Assembly (NCBI GenBank): GCA_036563615.1
Contig: DATCMB010000007.1
Coordinates: forward strand, 88,499 to 152,498
DNA from: Candidatus Binatia bacterium
GTDB lineage: Bacteria > Desulfobacterota > Binatia > UBA12015
Length of the DNA: 64,000 nucleotides
Direction of reading: 5' to 3'
The notes beneath the pieces were generated by a model, which saw nothing but the letters and a program-made list of their open reading frames with translations, made no database searches and was not told the origin of the DNA. The position numbers and the translations under genes are program-made. The first letter of the stretch is position 1. Every line of letters starts with the position of its first letter. Below are positions 36,746 to 45,430 of this stretch, one piece after another.

Positions 36746-37843
36746 GTGGAGATCCAGAAAGTCATGATCATGACCGGCGGCGGCGACGCCCCGGGCCTGA
36801 ACGCCGTCATTCGCGCGGCGGTGAAGCGAGCCATCAAGGGCTACGACTGGCAGGTGATCGGCAGCGTCGAGGCGTTCAACGGCGTGCTCGACGACCCGAT
36901 GCGCATCGTGCCGCTCGACCTCGCCTCGGTGCGCGGCCTGCTCCTGCGCGGCGGCACCATCCTCGGGACCAGCAACACCGGCGGACCGTTCGAGTTCCCG
37001 GTGCGGCGTCCCGACGGCACCTACGAGATCGTCGACCGCTCGGACGAGCTGATCCGGCGTCTGCACCGCATCGGGGTCGACGCGGTGATCAGCGTCGGCG
37101 GGGACGGCTCGCAGCGCATCGCGCAAGCGCTCTACGAGAAGGGCCTGCCGATCGTCGGCGTGCCGAAGACGATCGACAACGACCTCGACGCGACCGAGAT
37201 GACCTTCGGCTTCCAGACGGCCGTCGAGACCGCGACCGAGGCGATCGACAAGCTGCACTCGACCGCGGAGAGCCACGACCGCGTGATGATCCTCGAGGTC
37301 ATGGGCCGCGACGCCGGGTGGATCGCGCTGTGCTCGGGGATCGCCGGCGGCGCCGACACCATCCTGCTGCCGGAGATCCCGTTCGACGTCGACAGCATCG
37401 CGATGCACATCAAGCGGCGCCGCAAGGCGGGCAGCCACTTCGCGATCATCGTGGTCGCGGAGGGCGCGTACCCGCGCGGCGGCACGGCGCTGACCGTGAA
37501 GGAGCGTCAGCCCGGGCAACCGAACCCGATCCTGGGCGGCGTCGGCGCGTGGCTCGCGAACGAGCTCGAGGCGCGCGGCTTCCGCCAGACGCGCGTCTGC
37601 GTGCTCGGTCACCTGCAGCGCGGTGGCATCCCGACGCCGATGGACCGCCTGCTCGCGACGCGCTTCGGCGTCGCCGCGGTCGACCTCGTCGCCGAGGGCA
37701 AGTTCGGCTACATGGTCGCGCTGCGCGCGGACGACATCGTCGCGATCCCGATCAAGGACGCGATCAGCCGCTACCGCAACGTCAACCTCGACCACAACCT
37801 GATCAAGACGGCGCGCGGCCTCGGCATCTGCCTCGGCGACTGA
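36746..37843 (+). CDS. pfkA: 6-phosphofructokinase (PfkA family)
   Basis: Protein of 365 residues from GTG 36746, preceded by GGGGAAG. It has MTGGGDAPGLNAVIR (residues 9-23), GGDGSQ (118-123), PKTIDNDLD (140-148), EVMGRDAGWIAL and GHLQRGGIPTPMDR. The second Gly of GGDG, where pyrophosphate enzymes have Asp, argues for ATP as donor, while Lys in PKTIDND is typical of the actinobacterial-type group III mixed lineage. It phosphorylates fructose 6-phosphate in glycolysis. No glycolytic neighbours occur in the window except the PPDK at 47.7 kb. Confidence 0.93.
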   Translation: MEIQKVMIMTGGGDAPGLNAVIRAAVKRAIKGYDWQVIGSVEAFNGVLDDPMRIVPLDLASVRGLLLRGGTILGTSNTGGPFEFPVRRPDGTYEIVDRSDELIRRLHRIGVDAVISVGGDGSQRIAQALYEKGLPIVGVPKTIDNDLDATEMTFGFQTAVETATEAIDKLHSTAESHDRVMILEVMGRDAGWIALCSGIAGGADTILLPEIPFDVDSIAMHIKRRRKAGSHFAIIVVAEGAYPRGGTALTVKERQPGQPNPILGGVGAWLANELEARGFRQTRVCVLGHLQRGGIPTPMDRLLATRFGVAAVDLVAEGKFGYMVALRADDIVAIPIKDAISRYRNVNLDHNLIKTARGLGICLGD

Positions 37844-37935
37844 CGCCGGCGGCGCAGCGACGCGGCGCGACTCGGGCTACGCGGGACCACGCGAGACCGC
37901 GGCGGTCGGCACGCACGAGCGGCGCGACGACCGCC

Positions 37936-37964
37936 CCGGGGATTGAAGGGACGGGCGTCCCCGG
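37936..37964 (+). repeat. Small inverted repeat in the leader of the barrel gene
   Basis: CCGGGGA at 37936-37942 and TCCCCGG at 37958-37964 form a perfect 7-bp stem with a 15-nt loop, ending 19 nt before the ATG at 37984. It may terminate pfkA transcription or affect translation of the barrel protein. Confidence 0.35.
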
Positions 37965-37983
37965 ATAAGCGGGCCCGGCTCGC

Positions 37984-39516
37984 ATGCAGAGTCCGTCCCG
38001 TCCGCGAGCGCGCGCCGCGCGCGTCGCCAGACCCGTCTTCGTCGCGTTGCCGACCTTGGTCGTCGCGCCCGTCCTCGTGGCGCTGCTCGCGCTCGCCTGT
38101 GCGTCGCCGGCGCTCGCCGCAGCGCCGCGCGTCGGCGGCCGCCTCGAGGGCCTCGGCGTCGTGCGCCTCGACCACCCGAGCCCGCGTCAGCGCCCGCTCG
38201 CGCGCGTCGATCTGTGGGCCGAGCAGGCGATCACGCCGCGCCTGCGCTGGAAGCTCGCGACCACCGGACGCTGGGGCGGCACGCTCGAGCACGCGACCGG
38301 TGCCGGGCTGATCGACTTCGGGCACAGCTTCCAGAACGTCGATCCGTCGCTGCAGCTCGACGAGGCCTGGGTCGAGTGGCTCGGCGACGCCTTCGACGTG
38401 CGCGTCGGCAACCAGCGCTTCACCTGGGGGCGCCTCGACGGCGTCAAGCCGAACGACCTGCTCAACCCGCTGCGCTACTACGACCCGTTCATCACCGACG
38501 AGAACGACCAGAAGATCGCCGTCCCGTCGCTCGCGCTGTCGTACTACCCGCGCTCGTCTTGGCGCTCGCTCGAGGAGCCGCGCGTCACGCTGGTCTGGCA
38601 GCCGATCGCGGTGCCGTGGCTCTTCCCCGAGCAGGACGAGCGCTGGTTCCCGCCCGCGGCGTCGACCGACAGCTCGCTGTCCATCGACGACTTGGTGGTC
38701 GACGGCACCCAGCTCTGCCCGTGCCTGGTCGACATCGAGCAGCGGCTCGAAAACGCGCCGGCGCCGGCGCGACGCTTCGACAACGGCAACGTCGGTCTGC
38801 GGATCTCGGGACGCACGCGCGGCGTCGACTGGTCGGCGGTGTTCTACGACGGCTACGACCCCGCCGCGTCGTTCACCGTGCCGATCTCGCTCACCATCGA
38901 CGGCGCGAGCGACGGCGTCCTGCACGGCACGGCGAGCACGCGGCTGCGTCCCGCGTACCTGCGCTTCCAGTCGCTCGGCGTCGACGCGTCGACGGTGTTC
39001 GGCGGGCTCACGACGCGCTTCGAGGCCGCCTGGCGCTTCCGCCGTCCCTACCCGCGCGACGTGCGCCGCCTGTCGGACGACGTGCTCGAGAACCCGAAGG
39101 CGATCGAGGCGCTGCTCGCCGGCGAGACCGTGAACGTCGACGCCTTCGCGCGGCGCGACGCGGTCGAGTGGGGCATCGGCGCGGACTACCTGATCGACGG
39201 CTGGCTGCCGCTGATCGAGCTCTACCAGATCATCCTCCTGCACAACGACACGCCGCTTTTGATCCGCGACGTCGACAGCCGGCTCGCCGCGAGCCTGCGC
39301 AAGTCCTGGATGTCCGACCGACTCGAGACCAAGCTCGTCGGTCTCTGGGGCATCGAGAGCGGCTACGAGCTCGTGCGTGCGGAGGCGACCTACGCCGTCA
39401 CCGACGCGCTCGAGCTGCGCGCCGGCGTGCTCGGCATCTGGGGCAACTCGTTCTCGCTGATCGGCGAATTCAAGAAGAACAGCGAGCTCTACGCGCGGAT
39501 CCGCTACAGCTTCTGA
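37984..39516 (+). CDS. Outer-membrane beta-barrel protein (DUF1302/porin-like)
   Basis: Protein of 510 residues. Arg-rich n-region and signal peptide (VALLALACASPALAA, cleavage near residue 47) precede a beta-rich body with alternating hydrophobic strands and many aromatic residues, ending in Phe (ELYARIRYSF), the C-terminal signal for barrel insertion. Internal motifs such as RVGNQRFTWGRLDG and NPLRYYDPF are like those of DUF1302 and alginate-export-type barrels. Probably a channel or part of an envelope lipid/solute system. It converges on the GT-C gene at 39568 with a 51-nt gap. Confidence 0.78.
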   Translation: MQSPSRPRARAARVARPVFVALPTLVVAPVLVALLALACASPALAAAPRVGGRLEGLGVVRLDHPSPRQRPLARVDLWAEQAITPRLRWKLATTGRWGGTLEHATGAGLIDFGHSFQNVDPSLQLDEAWVEWLGDAFDVRVGNQRFTWGRLDGVKPNDLLNPLRYYDPFITDENDQKIAVPSLALSYYPRSSWRSLEEPRVTLVWQPIAVPWLFPEQDERWFPPAASTDSSLSIDDLVVDGTQLCPCLVDIEQRLENAPAPARRFDNGNVGLRISGRTRGVDWSAVFYDGYDPAASFTVPISLTIDGASDGVLHGTASTRLRPAYLRFQSLGVDASTVFGGLTTRFEAAWRFRRPYPRDVRRLSDDVLENPKAIEALLAGETVNVDAFARRDAVEWGIGADYLIDGWLPLIELYQIILLHNDTPLLIRDVDSRLAASLRKSWMSDRLETKLVGLWGIESGYELVRAEATYAVTDALELRAGVLGIWGNSFSLIGEFKKNSELYARIRYSF

Positions 39517-39567
39517 TTCGACGCGAGCTGCGCGGAGCGAGCCGAAGCGACGTCCGCGCGCACGTCG

Positions 39568-41073
39568 TCACGGACGTGCGTCGGCGACGGGATCTTGCGA
39601 CGTGCTCGCGCCGCTGCGTCGCAAGAGAGCCATGCGCGGCAGCGTGCTGGTCGCGACGACGTCGTAGCCCGCGCGCGTCGCCTCCGTGCTCCACGCGGCG
39701 GCGGCGCGCGTCTCGTAGTACGCGGGCGCGAGCAGCAGCCAGTCCGCGGCGCCGCCCTGCTCGCGCGGCCGCGCCACCTCGACCTCGGCGGCGGCGACGT
39801 CCGCGTCGCGCAGCAGCCACATCGCCGCCGGCTGGAACCAGAGCGGCACGAGCACGCGCTGCGCGGGACGCACGTCGGGCGCGGCGCGCTCGAGCCAGGG
39901 CAGCGCGGTGCGCGCGCCCGCCTCGAAGAGCACCGCGTAGTGCTCGCTGCTGCCGCCGGCGCCGCGCCAGAGCGAGATGGCCGCAACGAGCAGCAGCAGC
40001 GCGGTCGCGGCCGGCGCGACGAGCGCGCCACGTTCTTCGTGCGACTGCGCGAGCCCGCGCCCCGCGAGCAACCGACGCGCGCTCACGCGTCCCACGACGG
40101 CCGCGCCGATCGCGCACCACGCGACGACGCAGAGCTCGATCGCCCAGAGAAAGCGCGCGAAGAGCAGCGTGTCGGTCGCGACCGCGAGCGCGACGAAGGC
40201 GGCGCCGACCGCGAGCGCAGCGGCGCTCCAGAGCCGCATCGGCCACGCGTCGCGCGCCACGAGCGTCGCGCCCAGGCCGACGAGCGCGAGCGGCCACGAC
40301 CAGCGCAGCATCTCGCCGAACAGATCGGTCGCCGCCCAGCGCGCGAGCCAGCCGACGAGCGGCGGCGGTGCAGTACCGCGCATCTCGGTGTACGCGGCGA
40401 GAAAGCCGAACGGCGCCTGCGTGCTGCCGAGCAGCAGCACGTAGCCGCCGAGCGTCGCGACGAATCCGGCCGCCGCTCCGATCACCGGCCAGGCGCGTGC
40501 GCGCAGCGACGTCCCCGGCGTCAGCACGAGCGGCAGCGCCGCCGCTGCGGCCGGCGCCTTGACCGCGGTCGCGAGCAGGAGCGCGACGCCCGCGAGCCGC
40601 GGCCGCTCCGCGACCCACGCCGCCACCGCGCCCGCGACACCCGCCGCGACCAGCAGGTCGGCGCTCGCGGTCGCGACCAGGATCGTCCACAGCGGGTCGA
40701 GCGGCACGAGCAGCGCCGTGCCGACGCCCGCCGCGGCGCCGAACGAGCGCGCGGCGAGCCACGCGAGCGCCGCCCCGAGCAGCCCCGCGACCGCGGCGAC
40801 CACCACGCCCTCGAGCGGCCCGTCGGCGAGCGGCCCGAGCAGGACCACCGCCGTCACCTTCGGCGCCGGGAAGTACCAGAAGTCCGCGAGCCGCGGCGCA
40901 CCGGTGCGAAGCGCATGGAAGTAGAGCCAGTTCGCGACCCGGTCGGGCTCGTAGACCAGCCCCGGATGGCGCAGCGACACCGCGAGCGCGCACGCGAAGT
41001 GCCCGACGAAGGCCGCGAGCGCGACCCGTCCCGGGATCAGGACGCGACCGGCCGGCTCCATCGAGCCTGACAT
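39568..41073 (-). CDS. GT-C-like polytopic membrane protein
   Basis: Protein of 501 residues from ATG 41073 (an ATG four codons later is an alternative). About ten membrane helices; the first loop LVYEPDRVANWLYFHALRTG and FWYFPAPKVTAVVLLGPL parallel the protein at 23051-24499, suggesting paralogs. The C-terminal soluble part is about 120 residues. It is divergent from another glycosyltransferase-like gene at 41172 with a 98-nt gap. Its role in glycan or lipid-sugar transfer is inferred from topology only. Confidence 0.58.
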   Translation of the reverse strand: MSGSMEPAGRVLIPGRVALAAFVGHFACALAVSLRHPGLVYEPDRVANWLYFHALRTGAPRLADFWYFPAPKVTAVVLLGPLADGPLEGVVVAAVAGLLGAALAWLAARSFGAAAGVGTALLVPLDPLWTILVATASADLLVAAGVAGAVAAWVAERPRLAGVALLLATAVKAPAAAAALPLVLTPGTSLRARAWPVIGAAAGFVATLGGYVLLLGSTQAPFGFLAAYTEMRGTAPPPLVGWLARWAATDLFGEMLRWSWPLALVGLGATLVARDAWPMRLWSAAALAVGAAFVALAVATDTLLFARFLWAIELCVVAWCAIGAAVVGRVSARRLLAGRGLAQSHEERGALVAPAATALLLLVAAISLWRGAGGSSEHYAVLFEAGARTALPWLERAAPDVRPAQRVLVPLWFQPAAMWLLRDADVAAAEVEVARPREQGGAADWLLLAPAYYETRAAAAWSTEATRAGYDVVATSTLPRMALLRRSGASTSQDPVADARP

Positions 41074-41171
41074 CGGCAGGCACGCGTCGCTCCGTAAGGC
41101 GCACGACGTGCATTGGGTGTGAACGATCCGGCGCCGAACGCCGATAGCCTCCCGGGGACGGTAGGGAACCG

Positions 41172-42737
41172 ATGGCGACGCAAGCGCGCAGCGCCACGCA
41201 GGCAAATGGTGCAGAGCTCACCTGGTCCGGAGTCGCCGACGCCGGCGCGAGCTGGCTCGACCGGCACGCGCTCGTCGTGAGCGTGCGGCTGTTCGCCGTC
41301 AACCTCGCGCTCAAGCTGCCGCTCGTCGCGGCGCAGAGCATCTGGTTCGACGAGGCGGTGACGCTGCGCAACGCGCACGCGCCGTTCGATCTCGCGTCGA
41401 GCCTCGCCGGCGACGCGACCCCGCCGATCTACGCGCTGCTCGTGCAAGCGTGGCTGAGCGTCTTCGGCGTGACCATCGAAGCCGCGCGCACGCTGTCGGT
41501 GCTGCTGAGCGCGGCGACCGCCGTGCTGCTGTTCCAGCTCGGACGCCGCTTCATCGACGCGCCGACGGGGCTCTGGGCGGCGCTGCTGCTGACGACGTCG
41601 CGCTACCAGCTCTACTACGGGCACGAGGCGCGGCTCTACGCGCTGGTCGGGCTGCTGTGCGTCGCCTCGTTTCACGCGTTGCTTCTCCTGCTCGAGCGTC
41701 GCAGCACACGGCGCATCGTCGCGCTCGCGGTGCTCGACACGGCGCTGCTCTACACGCACTACGTCGCCGGGCTGATGTTTCCCGTGCAGTTCGTGGTTGC
41801 AGCGTTGCGCGGCGAGGATCGTGTACGCAACGTCGCGACGGTCGTGGCGTGTCAGGCGGTCGCGCTGATCGCCTTCGTCCCCTGCCTGCTCTACGTGCTC
41901 TCGGCCTGGCCACCGCCGATGACCGAATGGATCAGAGCGCCAGGTGCGCGCGAGGCGATCGACGTGCTCACCGGCTTCGCCGGCAGCAGCACGCTGCTCG
42001 CGATCGACGCGCTGCTGCTCGCGGGCGGTGCGGCGGCGATCGCGGCGTCCACGTCGCGCGCGGGCGGTGGCGCTGCGGTCCGCGGCACTGCGATCCGTGA
42101 CGTCGCGGGCGGCGGCGTTGCGGACGAGCCCGGCTGGACGACGGCCGCGATGCTCGGCGCGTGGGCGTTCCTGCCGCTCGTGCTCGCCTTCGTCGCCTCG
42201 CAGATCGTGGCGGTGTTCCTCGACCGCTACCTGCTCTACACGACGCTCGGCCTCTACCTGCTGCTCGCGTGGGTGCTGATGCGGCTCCCGGTCCGTCCGC
42301 TGCTGCGGCACGGCGCCGCGCTCGCGCTGTGCGCGCTGTCGTTGCTCACGGCGTGGCGCGACCCGATCACGCGCACCGACTGGCGCGCGGCGGCGGAGCG
42401 CGTGCGCGCCGCGAGTGGTGCCGGCGAGATCGTCGTCGTCGTGCCGCCGTACCAGCTCTTGCCGCTCGCCTACCACGTGTCGCCCGAAGCGTTCGCCGAC
42501 CGCGAGCGTCTCCCCGAACGTCTGCGCGCGGAGCGCGTGCTCGCGCTCGCGAGCCCGCGCGAGATCGCGACGCTGGCGTCGCACGCGCAGCCTCCCGCGG
42601 TGCTGGTCGTGATGACCGACACGAGCGCGGCGCTGCACCCCGAGCTCGCCTCGGTGCTGTCGCAGAGCGGGCTCGAGCGGACGTCGTCCGAGACCTTGCG
42701 CGGCCTCGTGCTCGAGCGCTTCGCGCCCCGACGCTGA
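41172..42737 (+). CDS. GT39/ArnT-like membrane glycosyltransferase
   Basis: Protein of 521 residues with about eleven helices. The first periplasmic loop has AAQSIWFDEAVTLRNA (about residues 50-65) with the DE pair of GT39/PMT and ArnT-type enzymes, then DATPPIYALLVQAWLSVFG and RYQLYYGHEARLYAL, both common in the family. These enzymes transfer a sugar from polyprenyl phosphate to protein or lipid in the periplasm. A soluble C-terminal domain follows from about residue 400. No pilus gene is adjacent. Confidence 0.8.
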   Translation: MATQARSATQANGAELTWSGVADAGASWLDRHALVVSVRLFAVNLALKLPLVAAQSIWFDEAVTLRNAHAPFDLASSLAGDATPPIYALLVQAWLSVFGVTIEAARTLSVLLSAATAVLLFQLGRRFIDAPTGLWAALLLTTSRYQLYYGHEARLYALVGLLCVASFHALLLLLERRSTRRIVALAVLDTALLYTHYVAGLMFPVQFVVAALRGEDRVRNVATVVACQAVALIAFVPCLLYVLSAWPPPMTEWIRAPGAREAIDVLTGFAGSSTLLAIDALLLAGGAAAIAASTSRAGGGAAVRGTAIRDVAGGGVADEPGWTTAAMLGAWAFLPLVLAFVASQIVAVFLDRYLLYTTLGLYLLLAWVLMRLPVRPLLRHGAALALCALSLLTAWRDPITRTDWRAAAERVRAASGAGEIVVVVPPYQLLPLAYHVSPEAFADRERLPERLRAERVLALASPREIATLASHAQPPAVLVVMTDTSAALHPELASVLSQSGLERTSSETLRGLVLERFAPRR

Positions 42738-42761
42738 ACACGACGCCGCAATCGCGTCGCG

Positions 42762-43265
42762 TCAGGTGGTCAGCGCCTTGGCGGCGGGACAGTCGTCGTC
42801 GGGGCAGGCGCCGTAGTCGCACAGCCGGCAGACGGTGAGCGCTTGCGCCTCGTCCTCGATCAGCGCGGCGAGCGCCTTCGCGGCGAGGCGTCCGAGCGTC
42901 TGCTGCTCGCGCGGGGTGAGCGCCGCGAGCGCGCGACGCAGCGCGGCCTCGCGTCTGCGCAGCACCGTCCGCGCCGCGCTCGCTCCGGCCGGCGTGAGAC
43001 GCAGGGGGCGCGCCCGGCGGTCCTCGCCGGCGCCGCGCACGACGAGCTTCTGCTCCTCGAGCCGGTCGACCAGCCGCACGCAGCCCGGGTGCGACAGCCG
43101 CAGCGGGCGGCGCAGGGCGTCGATCGGCTCGTCGCCGTACTTCGAGAGGTGGACCAGCGCGGCCGCCGCCTGTGATCCGGCACGGCCGTCGACCGCCTCA
43201 CGAATGCCGTCGCAGATCGCGAGCGCGAACGCGCCGACGATGTTCGCCGCCGTCTCCGGCTTCAT
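42762..43265 (-). CDS. MarR family regulator with C-terminal Cys cluster
   Basis: Protein of 167 residues. The winged-helix core is visible (LRLSHPGCVRLVDRLEEQKLVVRGAGEDRRARPLRLTPAG, about residues 55-95). The C-terminus VCRLCDYGACPDDDCP (C-x2-C-x5-C-x5-C) is characteristic of a MarR branch that may hold metal or an iron-sulfur cluster. The start at 43265 is the first Met of the conserved part. It is divergent from the YHS gene, with two matching palindromes between them, so it probably represses itself and the YHS-GNAT operon. Confidence 0.87.
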   Translation of the reverse strand: MKPETAANIVGAFALAICDGIREAVDGRAGSQAAAALVHLSKYGDEPIDALRRPLRLSHPGCVRLVDRLEEQKLVVRGAGEDRRARPLRLTPAGASAARTVLRRREAALRRALAALTPREQQTLGRLAAKALAALIEDEAQALTVCRLCDYGACPDDDCPAAKALTT

Positions 43266-43275
43266 GGGAGCGATA

Positions 43276-43290
43276 TATGCGCTACGCACA
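43276..43290. promoter_or_regulatory. MarR operator candidate 1
   Basis: TATGCGCTACGCACA, an imperfect palindrome (TATGCG/CGCACA around CTA) followed by TTTT, 11 nt upstream of the MarR start. It shares the TATGCGC core and the TTTT tail with the second site 62 nt away. Confidence 0.6.
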
Positions 43291-43337
43291 TTTTCGTCAA
43301 ATACCCTCTTGCGTCGCGTCGTGCGTCGTGATCGATG

Positions 43338-43352
43338 TATGCGCAGTGCATA
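43338..43352. promoter_or_regulatory. MarR operator candidate 2
   Basis: TATGCGCAGTGCATA, a palindrome with perfect 5-bp arms (TATGC/GCATA) followed by TTTT, 17 nt before the YHS start codon and close to its GGAGGG ribosome site. The 62-bp spacing to site 1 is about six helical turns, so dimers would lie on the same face of the DNA. Confidence 0.62.
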
Positions 43353-43368
43353 TTTTACGGAGGGCCGC

Positions 43369-43866
43369 ATGACACGCGCACGAAAGGTGATCGTCAGCTT
43401 GGCCGTGGCGCTCGGCGTCGTGATCGTCGCCGGCTTCGCGGCCGTCGCCTGGCTCGGCCGCGAGCGGCCCGAGCACAATCTCGACGCCTCGGGCATCGCG
43501 CTCAACGGCTACGATCCGGTGAGCTACTTCCCCGAAGGCGGCGGCCGACCACGGCAGGGTGACGCCGGGATCACCGCGGAGCACGAAGGGCGTCGCTACC
43601 GCTTCGTCTCGATCGAGAACCGCGATCGCTTCGTCGCCGACCCCGCGCGCTACGAGCCCGAGTACGGCGGCTGGTGCGCCTACGCAGTGGCGAACGGCTA
43701 CAAGTTTGAGGTCGATCCGGAGAGCTACATCGTCGCGGACGACCGACTCCTGCTGTTCTACCGCGGCATGCTCGGCGACGCGCGCGCCGAGTTCGAGAAG
43801 GAAGGCGTCGATCAGGGGGTGGCGCGCGCCGACGCCAACTGGCCCGCGCTCGCAAGGGAGAACTGA
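43369..43866 (+). CDS. Membrane-anchored YHS domain protein
   Basis: Protein of 165 residues. One N-terminal membrane segment (VIVSLAVALGVVIVAGFAAVAWLG) is followed by a YHS domain: LNGYDPVSYFPEGG, FVSIENRDRFVADPARYEPEYGGWCAYAVANG (about residues 40-105). YHS domains occur in metal-handling and redox proteins, often annotated as '(seleno)protein'; here the key position is an ordinary Cys in GGWCAYA. The ATG at 43369 follows GGAGGG. It is probably exported to the periplasmic face and controlled by the divergent MarR. It is followed after 1 nt by the GNAT gene. Confidence 0.85.
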   Translation: MTRARKVIVSLAVALGVVIVAGFAAVAWLGRERPEHNLDASGIALNGYDPVSYFPEGGGRPRQGDAGITAEHEGRRYRFVSIENRDRFVADPARYEPEYGGWCAYAVANGYKFEVDPESYIVADDRLLLFYRGMLGDARAEFEKEGVDQGVARADANWPALAREN

Positions 43867-43867
43867 G

Positions 43868-44329
43868 ATGCTGGGCAGCCACTTCGAGATCCGGACGGCG
43901 CGGCCCGAGGAGGCGTCGCAAGCGATCGCGCTGCTCCGTCGCCAGCTCGAGTCGCACGACATCGCGCTCGGCGACGACGCGCTCGAGCGCTCGGTGCGCA
44001 CGCTGACCGAGCGGCCGGAGCTCGGCCGCGTGCTGATCGCGGCCGATGCGGATGGTCAGCTCGCCGGCGTCGCGGTGATGACCTTCCTGTGGACGCTCGA
44101 GCACGGCGGCCCGGGCGCGTGGCTCGACGAGCTCTGGGTCGAGCCCGAGCAGCGGCGCCACGGGCTCGGCCGGCGTCTCACCGAGGCGGCGCTCGAGGTG
44201 GCGCGGCAGCACGGCGCGGTGGCGCTCGACCTCGAGGTCGAGACCGGCCACGACGCCGCCGAGCGCCTCTACGAGAAGATGGGCTTCGAGCGGCACCGCC
44301 GCGTGCGCTGGGTGCGTCGGCTGCGCTAG
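43868..44329 (+). CDS. GNAT family N-acetyltransferase
   Basis: Protein of 153 residues. Acetyl-CoA binding motif A is VEPEQRRHGLGRRLTEAALEVARQHGA (about residues 92-118) and motif B is DAAERLYEKMGFERH. The gene begins 1 nt after the YHS stop with GGGAG upstream, so both are in one operon. The acceptor (small molecule or protein) is unknown. Confidence 0.9.
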   Translation: MLGSHFEIRTARPEEASQAIALLRRQLESHDIALGDDALERSVRTLTERPELGRVLIAADADGQLAGVAVMTFLWTLEHGGPGAWLDELWVEPEQRRHGLGRRLTEAALEVARQHGAVALDLEVETGHDAAERLYEKMGFERHRRVRWVRRLR

Positions 44330-44422
44330 CCCGGGGCCGCGGCGCGCGTCCGTCCGCCCGCGGCGCCCTCGACGCCTTGCGAAGAGCGGCGCGCCCCGTT
44401 CGCCCACCCAACGTGTCCAGGC

Positions 44423-44435
44423 GGGGCGACGCCCC
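44423..44435 (+). terminator. Short hairpin after the GNAT gene
   Basis: GGGGC-gac-GCCCC, a 5-bp stem with a 3-nt loop about 95 nt after the GNAT stop. Weak candidate terminator with no T-run. Confidence 0.25.
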
Positions 44436-44609
44436 ACGCACGCCACCGTCGCGCAGGGTGGACTTCCGCACGAGCTTGGGCGTTCGTCGATTCCAGAATT
44501 TTGTCGATTGCGCGGGCCTGCGTGCGGTGTTGCCGCCACGGCCAGCGCAGGCATCGCGAGTGCTCTGAAGCCCCCTTGGATCGCCGGAGCGCGATCCGAG
44601 GAGGCGACG

Positions 44610-45422
44610 ATGCGAGCGAGCACGTTGGGATGCGGTACGGCCATCGCGCTGCTGTTGGCGTCGACGCCGGCGCTGTCGAGCGCGGAGGAGACGTCGAGCG
44701 CGCTTCGGCGGCGGGCCTCCTTCGGTCGCTTGGGATGCGTGAGCAGCACCGTCCCGGAACGCTCGCTGGTCGCGGGCTGGGGCGAGCTCGAGGCGTTCCC
44801 GAGCACGCTGCTCGCGCCCTGCGGCGGACGCGCGCCGATGACCCTTCACCCCGTCCAGGTGGCGAGCGTCGGCGCGACGCGCGTGCTCGTCGGCTCGGTC
44901 GAGGACCGTACGCCGCGGCGCGGCCGCGCCCGCAGGCTCGACGTGAGCTTTCGCATCCCTGCCGAGCACGCGTCGGTCTGGAACCACGCGGCCGCGTTCG
45001 CCGCTTTCGACGACTCGGACGACGTCTTTCGCCGCGTCGGCGGCGCGGTCTTCGAGAGCATGCTGACGGTGGAGGTCGTCGATCCCGCGTGCCCCGTCGA
45101 GCAGCTTCTCGCGGCGGTGCCGATCCCCGGCGGAATCGCTCCCGAGCGCTGGTACCGGCTGCTCACGGACGTCGAGAGCGGCGCGGACCAGACGCTCGTC
45201 CGCGTGGCGCTCTTCGCCCACGAGAGCCGCGCGCAGCTCGCCGCGACGCAGGTCGCCCTGCCATGTCCGCTCCCCTGGGCGGCGTACGCCAAGACCGCGG
45301 CCGCGTTCCTCGCCGAGGTCCCGGCGGACAGCGACGCCTCGCCGTGGATGCTGGTCGACGGCTACGCGGCCCATCCGTCGTTGCGCGTACGGTCCGCGGC
45401 CGCGCGCAGCAGGCTGCGCTGA
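44610..45422 (+). CDS. Exported protein of unknown function
   Basis: Protein of 270 residues starting at ATG 44610 after GAGGAGGCGACG. Residues 1-24 form a signal peptide (CGTAIALLLASTPALSSA). The mature part has scattered Cys residues (SFGRLGCVSS, LLAPCGGRA, PACPVEQ, ALPCPLP), possibly two disulfides, and no recognised motif. It converges on the regulator at 45431 with a gap of 8 nt. I do not recognise the family. Confidence 0.65.
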   Translation: MRASTLGCGTAIALLLASTPALSSAEETSSALRRRASFGRLGCVSSTVPERSLVAGWGELEAFPSTLLAPCGGRAPMTLHPVQVASVGATRVLVGSVEDRTPRRGRARRLDVSFRIPAEHASVWNHAAAFAAFDDSDDVFRRVGGAVFESMLTVEVVDPACPVEQLLAAVPIPGGIAPERWYRLLTDVESGADQTLVRVALFAHESRAQLAATQVALPCPLPWAAYAKTAAAFLAEVPADSDASPWMLVDGYAAHPSLRVRSAAARSRLR

Positions 45423-45430
45423 GCGATGCG

